A stretch of 16,280 nucleotides of DNA from Thermodesulfovibrionales bacterium (GTDB lineage: Bacteria > Nitrospirota > Thermodesulfovibrionia > Thermodesulfovibrionales > SM23-35): contig JAGVMY010000094.1 in assembly GCA_020053565.1 (NCBI GenBank), forward strand, positions 1 through 16,280, in the 5' to 3' direction. Each line of letters begins with the position of its first letter. The stretch's first letter is position 1. The translations under genes and the position numbers were made by a program. Positions 1-6,205 of the stretch are shown one piece after another. Below the pieces are notes generated by a model that worked only from the letters and a program-made list of their open reading frames with translations, had not been told where the DNA came from and did not search any database.

Positions 1-2
1 AA

Positions 3-935
3 GATGTCTCTGACCGGGAATTATTCCATACATTTATTACACAGTTTTATTCAAAAGAGATTATTCCTCCATCAGAAATAATCACACCTGTGATACCCGG
101 GGAATCAAAATTGCTTGAAAAGTGGCTTAGGCAGCAAAAAGGAACCATTATAAAAATATCTTCTCCAAAGACGGGAAAGAAAAAAGAACTTGTTGATATG
201 GCATCAGAGAATGCATACCTGACACAAAAAGGCAAAAAAGAATCAAGGGTTGATAGTCTATTAAATGAGATTAAGGAAAGATTGCAGCTTAAGAAACTCC
301 CTGAGGACATAGGTGCCTTTGATGTATCTACTATCTCAGGGAGTGAATCTGTCGGTGCGTTCGTCTTCTGGTCAGCAGGTGAATTCAAGAAGGATATATA
401 CAGAAGGCTGAAGATAAAAACAGTGCAGGGAGTTGATGACTATTCGATGATGGAAGAGATAATCGGGAGAATCATTAAAAATCTTGAGGGCATTATGCCT
501 GATCTCATTATTATTGATGGAGGAAAAGGACAGCTCAAGGTAGCAAAAAAAGTTATAGACAACAATGCTGCATTATTTCGTGAACTCCCCATACTTGTTG
601 CTATTGCAAAAAACCCTGACAGGGTATACCTCACCACATCCAGGGACCCAGTGTTCCTTGATGACGGAAGGCAATCATCTCTGCTCCTTAGAAAGATACG
701 GGATGAAGTGCACAGATTTGCTATCAGTTACCACAGGAAGTTAAGGGATAAAGACCTTATGGAATCACCTCTTGAAAAGATTTCTGGCATAGGAAAGAAG
801 AGAAGGCTTGACCTTTTGAGGCATTTTGGTAGTATAGAAGCTATAAGAAATGCAACTATTGAAGAAATAGCAAAAATGAAAGGTTTCAATAAAAAGGTTG
901 CTGAAAACCTTTTACATGAATTAAGGAGGGGATAA
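3..935 (+). CDS. uvrC: UvrABC nucleotide excision repair subunit C, 3' part
   Basis: UvrC makes the dual incisions around DNA lesions marked by UvrA and UvrB. The frame is open from base 3 with no stop, so the gene enters from outside the window; only the last 310 residues are seen, against roughly 600 in a full protein, and the N-terminal GIY-YIG domain and probably the UVR motif are missing. Visible are the pre-nuclease stretch (FITQFY, then PPSEI), the RNase H-like C-terminal nuclease domain with the AFDVSTISG segment, YRRLKIKT, DDYSMMEEI and the IIDGGKGQL acidic motif, a HRFAISYHRK histidine segment, and a C-terminal helix-hairpin-helix pair (ISGIGKKRR and MKGFNKKVA). These match the family in order. 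An internal GTG at 90 is only an in-frame Val codon. The TAA stop shares one base with the ATG of the next gene, so the two are probably translationally coupled. Confidence 0.95.
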   Translation, partial: DVSDRELFHTFITQFYSKEIIPPSEIITPVIPGESKLLEKWLRQQKGTIIKISSPKTGKKKELVDMASENAYLTQKGKKESRVDSLLNEIKERLQLKKLPEDIGAFDVSTISGSESVGAFVFWSAGEFKKDIYRRLKIKTVQGVDDYSMMEEIIGRIIKNLEGIMPDLIIIDGGKGQLKVAKKVIDNNAALFRELPILVAIAKNPDRVYLTTSRDPVFLDDGRQSSLLLRKIRDEVHRFAISYHRKLRDKDLMESPLEKISGIGKKRRLDLLRHFGSIEAIRNATIEEIAKMKGFNKKVAENLLHELRRG

Positions 936-1492
936 TGATACAACTTTTTTTAATTATTTTGATTCTTCTACTCCCTGTTTATTCTGATGCAGCGTACAAG
1001 ATATATCTCAAAAACGGCTCTGTTATATCAGGAGTCAGTTCATTTGAAAAAAAGGCAGGGGAGGTCACTGTTTATTTCAATGGAGGCTCAATCGGGATAT
1101 CTGAAAAAGATATTTTGAAGATTGAAGAGACCGCAGCGCCAGAAAAAGATTTCCGCTCACAAGAGGTACCCGAGAAACAAGAGAAACCAGAAGAAGCAGT
1201 TGTCCCAACTCAAAGACCTGATGCAGATAAAAGTGCGAGAGTGAGTGCCTTACGATCTCAGTTAGAGTCCATAACTTCAGAGATAAAAACTACAGAAGAG
1301 GAGGAGGCACGGATAACCGCCTCAATAAATGAAAAGCGGGGCAAGAGATTTAAATATAACATTTATCAGTTACGACAATTAGAAAAGGAAGTAGAGCCTC
1401 TTCAGCAAGAACTGTTCGCTATCCAGCAGAAAAAAGCAGAGCTCTTACAACGTAAGGCCTCTATTGAAGGTGAACTTAAAGCACTAGAATAA
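935..1492 (+). CDS. Exported coiled-coil protein of unknown function
   Basis: A 185-residue protein. Residues 4-16 are strongly hydrophobic and a plausible signal peptidase I site follows Ser-Asp-Ala near residue 19, although the n-region (Met-Ile-Gln) has no positive charge, which is unusual. Residues 20-65 form a small beta-rich domain with the pattern YKIYLKNGSVISG, then GGSIGISEKDILKIEE. I recall this pattern from periplasmic proteins of Deltaproteobacteria and Nitrospirota that often precede a coiled coil. Residues 70-105 are a Pro/Glu-rich linker, and residues 105-185 are a Glu/Lys/Gln-rich heptad coiled coil. A good Shine-Dalgarno (AAGGAGGG, 922-930) lies at the end of uvrC and the ATG overlaps the uvrC stop. 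Likely periplasmic. I do not know its function. Confidence 0.8.
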   Translation: MIQLFLIILILLLPVYSDAAYKIYLKNGSVISGVSSFEKKAGEVTVYFNGGSIGISEKDILKIEETAAPEKDFRSQEVPEKQEKPEEAVVPTQRPDADKSARVSALRSQLESITSEIKTTEEEEARITASINEKRGKRFKYNIYQLRQLEKEVEPLQQELFAIQQKKAELLQRKASIEGELKALE

Positions 1493-1566
1493 AAGAACTG
1501 CATTATGCCTGTGAATCATATTTTAGAGTTTGAAGAGATGAATTATCAAAAGACAACGGAGATGAT

Positions 1567-2502
1567 TTGAATATATATATTTCAGGTTCAATGGCATATG
1601 ATAGGATTATGGACTTTCCGGGAAAATTATCGGACCATATCTTGCCGGATAAAATACACATCCTGAATGTGTGCTTTACTGTTAACGGGCTGGTAGAAAA
1701 ATTTGGCGGTACTGCCGGTAACATAGCCTATTCGCTCAGCCTTCTTAATGAGAGGCCGGTTGTAATTGCAACTATAGGAAAAGACCATGAAAGTTATTTC
1801 GACTGGTTGAGGAAGAATAATATTTTAGAAGAGGGGATAAAGATAATCAGAGATGAGTTTACGGCAGGGGCATATATAATAACCGACAAAGCTGACAACC
1901 AGATAACAGGATTCAACCCTGGTGCTATGAAATATCCATCTGAATATACGTTTAATAATGCTGACTCTAAAAACTCAATCAGCCTAATTGCCCCGGGGAA
2001 CCTTCAGGATATGATCGAATATGCAAAGACATTCAAATATAAAGGCATCGATTATATCTGCGACCCGGGTCAGTCTCTCACACAATGGGAAGGGAAGACC
2101 CTTAGAGAGTGGCTTGATGGTTCAATGCTGTTAATCTCCAATGATTACGAACTTGAGTTGATTATGAAGATGACAGGTATGGATAAAAAAGGACTGTTAG
2201 GTCTGACAAGGACTGTTATTACAACCCTTGGAGAAAAAGGTTCCATTATAAGCAATTCAGAATTTGATGTGAGTATTCCAACAGCAAAGGTTCATGACGT
2301 TGTAGACCCTACAGGCGCAGGGGATGCTTACAGGGCAGGTCTGCTGAAGGGAATTGTTACCGGCAGAGACATTGAAACTGCTGCAAAGATGGGAACTGTT
2401 GCGGCCGTTTATGCGATAGAGAAATATGGAACTCAGGAGCATCGGTATACATACGAAGAATTTGCTGAAAGGTACAAAAGCAATTTTGGAGAGTTATATT
2501 AG
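1567..2502 (+). CDS. PfkB-family carbohydrate/nucleoside kinase, adenosine-kinase-like
   Basis: A 311-residue ribokinase-fold kinase that should move the gamma phosphate of ATP to a sugar or nucleoside hydroxyl in the cytoplasm. The N-terminal stretch GSMAYDRIMDFPGK followed by DHILPDKIHILNV and GGTAGNIAYSLSLL (47-60) is the pattern I associate with bacterial adenosine-kinase-like PfkB proteins; NQITGFNPGAM (111-121) adds to this. The PfkB signature DPTGAGDAYRAG lies near residues 247-258 with catalytic Asp253, and TTLGEKGS (219-226) is the usual ATP-site segment. The start is TTG, supported by GGAG at 1558-1561 five bases upstream and by an N-terminus that matches the family. It is 8 bp from the phosphotransferase gene downstream. 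The true substrate (adenosine, ribose or another sugar) cannot be decided from sequence. Confidence 0.9.
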   Translation: MNIYISGSMAYDRIMDFPGKLSDHILPDKIHILNVCFTVNGLVEKFGGTAGNIAYSLSLLNERPVVIATIGKDHESYFDWLRKNNILEEGIKIIRDEFTAGAYIITDKADNQITGFNPGAMKYPSEYTFNNADSKNSISLIAPGNLQDMIEYAKTFKYKGIDYICDPGQSLTQWEGKTLREWLDGSMLLISNDYELELIMKMTGMDKKGLLGLTRTVITTLGEKGSIISNSEFDVSIPTAKVHDVVDPTGAGDAYRAGLLKGIVTGRDIETAAKMGTVAAVYAIEKYGTQEHRYTYEEFAERYKSNFGELY

Positions 2503-2510
2503 ATGCGAAT

Positions 2511-3554
2511 ATGATCAATGAAGAAGCATTAAAAGCCTACCTCAAGAAAGAATTCAAAGATATTATTCAAGTGGACATAAGAAAGCTCGGCTCAGGTGTT
2601 CAGGGATCGGGCTTCCTTATAGAAATGAAAACCTTGGATGGTACTAAATCATATGTTGTAAAAACACTCCTCTCCGAAGGCCTGGGGCACGATTATCCTT
2701 CTGATAGGGCAGCTGTATTCCTTCTTGACCTTGATGAGTTTAAAAACCTGCCCAGACATGTAAAGGCTGTTGATGTTTTATCTGAGATGGAAGATGGTTC
2801 GATAAAGTCCATCGGCGGCGGAAGAGAATATTATCTATTGATGGAGAGAGGAGCAGGCAGAGATTATTTTAATGATCTTTCTGAATTCGTTCATAAAGAC
2901 AGGCTTGAAATTTCTGATATTGAAAAGATAAAGGCGATGACAACATATCTTGCAGAAATCCATTCTATTAAGAAGGCTTCAAAAATACTTTACTGGAGGA
3001 AATTGAGAGATACTGTAGGACATGGTGAATGTCTGATGGGGGTTTTTGATACCTACCCTGATGGAACCTTGAGCTATGATGAAATGGCAGAAATAATCAA
3101 AAAGTCAGTTGACTGGATTTATAGATTAAAACCCAAACATAATAGGTTATCACTGATTCATGGTGATTTTCACCCTGGGAATATATGGTTTAAAAACAAT
3201 ACTGACTTTATACTTCTTGACAGAAGCAGGGGCCCATGGGGTGACCCTGCAGATGACATCACTGCACTCACTATCAATTACATATTCTTTTCAATTAAAC
3301 ATCATGGCTCTGTGAGGGGACCCTATCTCGAAGGGCTTACATTATTTTTTGACAGATATGTCACCTTAACTGGTGATAATGAAATCTATGATGTTGTTGC
3401 ACCGTTTTTTGCCTTCAGAGGTGCAGTCGTCGCAAACCCAATTTTTTACCCTGAGCTCACACCCGAACAGAGAAGGCTTATCTTCAGGTTTGTGAATAAT
3501 GTCCTCGATGATGACAAATTCAAACTTGAAAAGGTTAATGATTATTTAAGGTAA
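2511..3554 (+). CDS. APH-fold phosphotransferase (aminoglycoside/choline kinase superfamily)
   Basis: A 347-residue protein of the protein-kinase-like APH fold. An N-lobe Gly-rich turn (LGSGVQGSGF) is followed by the beta-3 lysine in SYVVKTLL (Lys51). The catalytic loop is IHGDFHPGN (Asp219, Asn224) and the metal-binding segment is FILLDRSRGPWGDPADD (Asp237, then the Asp248/Asp249 pair). All key residues are present, so it should be an active small-molecule kinase; the substrate is unknown. Its pairing with the PfkB kinase suggests successive phosphorylation or salvage of one metabolite, which is inference. No clear Shine-Dalgarno sits close to the ATG, fitting coupling to the gene upstream. 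It is unlikely to be an antibiotic-resistance gene, given the housekeeping context and lack of close similarity to known resistance enzymes. Confidence 0.82.
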   Translation: MINEEALKAYLKKEFKDIIQVDIRKLGSGVQGSGFLIEMKTLDGTKSYVVKTLLSEGLGHDYPSDRAAVFLLDLDEFKNLPRHVKAVDVLSEMEDGSIKSIGGGREYYLLMERGAGRDYFNDLSEFVHKDRLEISDIEKIKAMTTYLAEIHSIKKASKILYWRKLRDTVGHGECLMGVFDTYPDGTLSYDEMAEIIKKSVDWIYRLKPKHNRLSLIHGDFHPGNIWFKNNTDFILLDRSRGPWGDPADDITALTINYIFFSIKHHGSVRGPYLEGLTLFFDRYVTLTGDNEIYDVVAPFFAFRGAVVANPIFYPELTPEQRRLIFRFVNNVLDDDKFKLEKVNDYLR

Positions 3555-3624
3555 GACAGTATCAATGTATATTTGCACAAAGCCCATGGTGAATTGAAGG
3601 CAAGGAGTGTGTGAGTGGATAAAA

Positions 3625-3643
3625 TGGTATAATTAGGTAATTA
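3625..3643 (+). promoter_or_regulatory. Extended -10 promoter with overlapping palindromic operator candidate for the antitoxin gene
   Basis: A perfect TATAAT at 3628-3633 is preceded by TG at the extended -10 position (TGG then TATAAT). No good -35 is seen at 16-18 bp. Two copies of TAATTA (3630-3635 and 3638-3643), each palindromic, overlap the -10, and GTAATTAC at 3637-3644 is an 8-bp palindrome. This is where a self-repressing antitoxin would be expected to bind. The operator is inference. Confidence 0.55.
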
Positions 3644-3666
3644 CAACAGCCAAAGGAGGTGCTTAT

Positions 3667-3864
3667 ATGAAAGTGGCTGATCTCAGCACAGATGAGCTTA
3701 AGGAATTAATAGGCAAAGTAATTGAAGAAAAATTCAGAGAGCTTGTTGACCCTGATTATGGACTCGAGTTAAGAGAAGATTTTGTTCAAGCCCTTGAAAC
3801 TTCAATTGCTTCCAAAGAAAGAATTCCGTTTGATGAAGTTAAAAAGCGTCTCGGTTTGAGCTGA
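3667..3864 (+). CDS. RelB-like antitoxin of a type II toxin-antitoxin pair
   Basis: A 65-residue acidic protein. The pattern STDELKELIGKVIEEKF, then DPDYGLELREDF, then IPFDEVKKRLGL at the C-terminus is typical of the small antitoxins that precede RelE/ParE toxins. The N-terminal part would dimerise and bind the operator, and the C-terminal helix would wrap the toxin. A strong Shine-Dalgarno (AGGAGG, 3654-3659) sits 7 bases from the ATG. Its stop is followed one base later by the ATG of the toxin frame, the usual antitoxin-toxin arrangement. Because the toxin carries a nonsense codon, the antitoxin may now be an orphan kept as a neutraliser or as a repressor of the downstream gene. Confidence 0.75.
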   Translation: MKVADLSTDELKELIGKVIEEKFRELVDPDYGLELREDFVQALETSIASKERIPFDEVKKRLGLS

Positions 3865-3865
3865 C

Positions 3866-4129
3866 ATGGCGTTTGCGATTGAGTTTACGCCTCAGGCAGA
3901 AGAAGACTTATCACGTCTCGATAAAACCGTCGCCCAAAATATCGTAAACAAAATAACCTAGCTTTCTCAAAATATTGAGTTTATTATTCCTGCCCCGCTT
4001 AAAGGAAAGTTCAAAGGAAAATATAAGCTTAGAGTAGGCGATTGGAGAATCGTATACACTCCTAAGCATACATCTCAAGTCATCACGATATATGCCATCA
4101 GACATCGTAGTGAAGTCTATAAAACGTGA
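3866..4129 (+). pseudogene. RelE/ParE-family toxin interrupted by an in-frame TAG
   Basis: Read in one frame, 3866-4129 encodes an 87-codon RelE/ParE-type toxin: MAFAIEFTPQAEEDLSRLDK at the N-terminus, APLKGKFKGKYKLRVGDWRI in the middle, and TIYAIRHRSEVY at the C-terminus, which carries the Arg/His/Arg cluster common in this family. Codon 32, at 3959-3961, is TAG. It sits where relatives commonly have Trp (KI-x-W-L), so a single G-to-A change in TGG would explain it. No other stop or frameshift is seen, so the lesion looks recent. The 31-residue product would lack the whole active core. The TGA stop overlaps the GTG of the next gene, which shows the original three-gene coupling. Alternatives are a sequencing error, a population variant or amber suppression; several intact genes here use TAG as a normal stop, which argues against recoding. 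Confidence 0.8.
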
Positions 4130-4719
4130 TTCCGAAAAAAATCATAAACAACAGCGCAAAAGCATACAGCTTTGACAGAGAACCTGTAAACGCAGATGAA
4201 GTTAATCAGATGAGGAAGGCTACAGCCATTTTGACTTTAGTTGAGAATGTTCGGGATAAAGTAGGCAAGACTTTTATACAGAAAGGCGTATATCTGCTTC
4301 AAGAGGGATTGGGAGAGAACCTGGGTTATGACTATAAGCTTCACCGATATGGACCGTATTCGGAGGAACTGGACAGGGATATCGATAATCTTAAAAATTA
4401 CGGGCTGATAGAAGTCGAACAGAATCAAAAAGGACACGGTTTCCGCATTACTACTACAGATAAGGGCAGGAGCTTATTGAAAGAAAATTTCTCACACTAT
4501 ACTGTGAACGATGACAAGCTCAGAAAAATATCTTCTCTGATCGGCACCGAACCTGTAAGGAAGATGGAGTTGATTGGCACGGTTCTTTATTTTTCAAAGA
4601 AGTCTAAAGACGTATCTGAAATTAAGAGGCTCGTAAATACAGTTAAACCACATTTTTCAGATTCGGAGATTGAGGAAGCTGTTAGAGTTTTAGGTGAGAA
4701 GGGAATAATAGAGAAATAA
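4126..4719 (+). CDS. YwgA-like / SocA-Panacea-like winged-helix protein
   Basis: A 197-residue protein with a central stretch FIQKGVYLLQEGLGENLGYDYKLHRYGPYSEELDRDIDNLKNYGLIE. The YLLQ...GYDYKLHRYGPYSEEL pattern resembles Bacillus YwgA and, more distantly, the SocA/Panacea (DUF4065-type) antitoxin domain. Residues 100-115 look like a winged-helix beta-wing (GHGFRITTTDKG). The GTG at 4126 overlaps the TGA of the broken toxin, and an in-frame TAA lies just upstream, so the frame cannot begin earlier. No good ribosome site is seen; the next ATG at 4210 would give about 169 residues and starts nearer the conserved region, so the start is uncertain. Position directly after a toxin-antitoxin pair suggests an accessory antitoxin or regulator, but this is inference. 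Confidence 0.6.
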   Translation: MIPKKIINNSAKAYSFDREPVNADEVNQMRKATAILTLVENVRDKVGKTFIQKGVYLLQEGLGENLGYDYKLHRYGPYSEELDRDIDNLKNYGLIEVEQNQKGHGFRITTTDKGRSLLKENFSHYTVNDDKLRKISSLIGTEPVRKMELIGTVLYFSKKSKDVSEIKRLVNTVKPHFSDSEIEEAVRVLGEKGIIEK

Positions 4720-4837
4720 GTGAGGCGAGATAAAGGTAGGGCTTTGGCAACAAAAGAATCCATAACTGCCGTGGGAGTTTAGAAGGTTGATAAGCAGTAA
4801 ACGAATCATAACAAATTAGATTACACTTAACCATTTA

Positions 4838-4853
4838 TTGCCTCATGAGGCAA
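4838..4853. promoter_or_regulatory. Perfect 16-bp palindrome, operator candidate upstream of the TIR gene
   Basis: TTGCCTCATGAGGCAA reads the same on both strands over 16 bp. An outer CACTT (4824-4828) and AAGTG (4853-4857) add a second pair of inverted words. It lies about 70 bp before the TIR start and just upstream of promoter-like hexamers, a usual place for a dimeric repressor or activator site. As RNA it would have no loop, so a DNA-binding site is more likely than a terminator. Confidence 0.5.
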
Positions 4854-4865
4854 AGTGATTAAATC

Positions 4866-4893
4866 TTGACCATAATCTATAATTAAATATATC
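4866..4893 (+). promoter_or_regulatory. Candidate sigma-70 promoter of the TIR gene
   Basis: TTGACC (4866-4871) is followed after 16 bp by TATATC (4888-4893). A better -10 word, TATAAT, occurs at 4878-4883 but is only 6 bp from TTGACC and has no good -35 of its own. Either may be used; the AT-rich region and the position 25-40 bp before the gene support promoter activity in general rather than one exact start. Confidence 0.4.
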
Positions 4894-4919
4894 CTTAAAA
4901 GTATTCCGTGGAGGGAATG

Positions 4920-5708
4920 ATGAAAGTTTATATTTGTTGGTCAGGCGATAGAAGTAAAGAGATAGCGACAGAATTAAGAAAGTGGTTACCTAATGTAATA
5001 CAAACAATTCAACCATGGATGTCAGATGTTGATATAAAAAAGGGTGCGCGGTGGCAAGAAGATATAAGTAACCAATTAAAAGATACCAAATTAGGAATAA
5101 TTTGTTTGACACCTGAAAATCTTAACGAACCCTGGATACTATTTGAGGCTGGAGCATTATCAAAAACAATTGAAAAAACATTTGTATGTACATACCTTTT
5201 TGAAATTGAACCATCAGACATAAAACCACCTCTATCACAATTTCAAGCTACTCAAGCACAAAAAGAGGATACTAAAAAATTAATATATACACTTAATAAT
5301 GCATTGGAAGATAAGGCATTGCCAGAGAAGCAAGTTGATAAAACCTTTGAACTATGGTGGCCAGAATTGGAGGATAGCTTAAAGAAAATTCCGATTAAGA
5401 CAGATGAAACAGTAACAAAGAGAAGTGATCGAGAAATATTAGAGGAAATACTATCCATCGTTCGTTCTTTAGCAAACCAGGGTTATCTAGGCCTGCGCTC
5501 TTGGATAAAGCCACAGTCTAAAAGTGACATATTAATGGATTCAATAAGAGATTCAATAAGAAGTTCCTTATTAAGATATCTCTTAAAGCTTCCTGAAACA
5601 GAGGGAGTAACACTTACAGATTTGTTAAGAGGGGAATCATTAGGAGAAATTGAAAAAGAATTGCCTATTGATAAAGAAAAAAGACACGGAAAAGAAAACG
5701 ATTCTTAG
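4920..5708 (+). CDS. Stand-alone TIR-domain protein, probable immune or NAD-related effector
   Basis: A 262-residue protein. Residues 1-120 form a bacterial TIR domain of the TIR_2-like type: MKVYICWSGDRSKEIATELR, then PNVIQTIQPWMSDVDIKKGARW, LGIICLTPENLNEPWILFEAGALSK. Glu76 in LFEAGAL is the position I would expect for the catalytic glutamate of NAD-cleaving TIR domains. Residues 140-262 are mostly helical and I recognise no domain there. Bacterial TIR proteins are established as NAD hydrolases or signal-making enzymes in several anti-phage systems; whether this one acts alone is unknown. The start at 4920 is chosen because GGAGGG (4910-4915) is 4 bases upstream and the protein then begins as relatives do; ATG 4917 and GTG 4908 are in frame but lie on the ribosome site. 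Codons 207-214 carry a 12-bp tandem duplication (Asp-Ser-Ile-Arg twice). Confidence 0.85.
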   Translation: MKVYICWSGDRSKEIATELRKWLPNVIQTIQPWMSDVDIKKGARWQEDISNQLKDTKLGIICLTPENLNEPWILFEAGALSKTIEKTFVCTYLFEIEPSDIKPPLSQFQATQAQKEDTKKLIYTLNNALEDKALPEKQVDKTFELWWPELEDSLKKIPIKTDETVTKRSDREILEEILSIVRSLANQGYLGLRSWIKPQSKSDILMDSIRDSIRSSLLRYLLKLPETEGVTLTDLLRGESLGEIEKELPIDKEKRHGKENDS

Positions 5709-5814
5709 ATAACTCTCTCAAAGCATTATTCTTCAGCTCCCCTTTACTCCTTTGAAAATAAGTATTGTCAATGACTAATCAGAACATTCTTTAAAAATTA
5801 ATTATCTCAAAAAC

Positions 5815-5842
5815 TTGACAAATATCTGACCCCTGCTATACT
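5815..5842 (+). promoter_or_regulatory. Near-consensus sigma-70 promoter upstream of a truncated ORF
   Basis: A perfect TTGACA (5815-5820) is followed after 16 bp by TATACT (5837-5842), with TG at the extended -10 position (5834-5835). The start codon is at 5865 with AGGGGAGGTG between, so the 5' untranslated leader would be only about 15-20 nt. Confidence 0.75.
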
Positions 5843-5864
5843 TATTTTTCAGGGGAGGTGATTT

Positions 5865-6194
5865 ATGCTTTCAGTAACCATCTGCACATTCAATGTTGAA
5901 AACCTTTTCGGCAGGTATAAGGTCTTCGGCTATATGCCCGGTGATCAATTCAAACGAGAAATTCTTAAGCCAGATGATCTCGAAGAAAAAGGCGGTTTCC
6001 TTCCAGGGCAAATGTTAGCTCCTGAGAATTGGACCTGTCCCCCCATCCGCATTGTCCGACAAGGAGATAATAGAGAGAAGGTCTTTTTTCAACTGCTGCG
6101 TACATCTCCAATTGAAAATAACATATACATGTACGATAAGTATGTACAATTTGCCTATGGAGTAGCTTATCTCGGCGTTCTTAAAGTAATATAG
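5865..6194 (+). pseudogene. Chimeric remnant: EEP-family nuclease N-terminus joined to a HEPN/DUF5618-like tail
   Basis: A 109-codon ORF that looks like two gene fragments. Residues 1-50 (SVTICTFNVENLFGRYKVFG, then LEEKGGFLPGQM) match the start of endonuclease/exonuclease/phosphatase proteins, where the Asn and Glu of FNVENL bind metal. A complete domain needs about 250 or more residues with later His and Asp motifs, none of which is here. Residues 70-109 (FFQLLRTSPIENNIYMYDKYVQFAYGVAYLGVLKVI in two parts around residue 88) resemble the start of small HEPN/DUF5618-type helical proteins (spiEnn.Y.D.KYV..A.G.AYL.vL.aI) and stop at TAG. The second assignment is from memory of the pattern and is tentative. 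The promoter and ribosome site (GGGGAGGTG, five bases before ATG) are excellent, so the hybrid is probably still expressed. It converges on the exonuclease gene 11 bp away. Confidence 0.55.
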
Positions 6195-6205
6195 GTCAGC
6201 CTTAC

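Noticed and set aside
1505..1570. 21-codon ORF (MPVNHILEFEEMNYQKTTEMI) overlapping the TTG start of the PfkB gene
   Set aside because: No clear Shine-Dalgarno and no protein-like motif; could be a leader peptide but is too short to support.
2511..3554. Aminoglycoside resistance gene
   Set aside because: APH fold alone does not show resistance; context and divergence point to metabolic kinase.
3866..5708. Amber (TAG) recoding as a general feature of the genome
   Set aside because: pfkB, the TIR gene and the 13403 gene all end at TAG in a normal position, so TAG works as a stop here.
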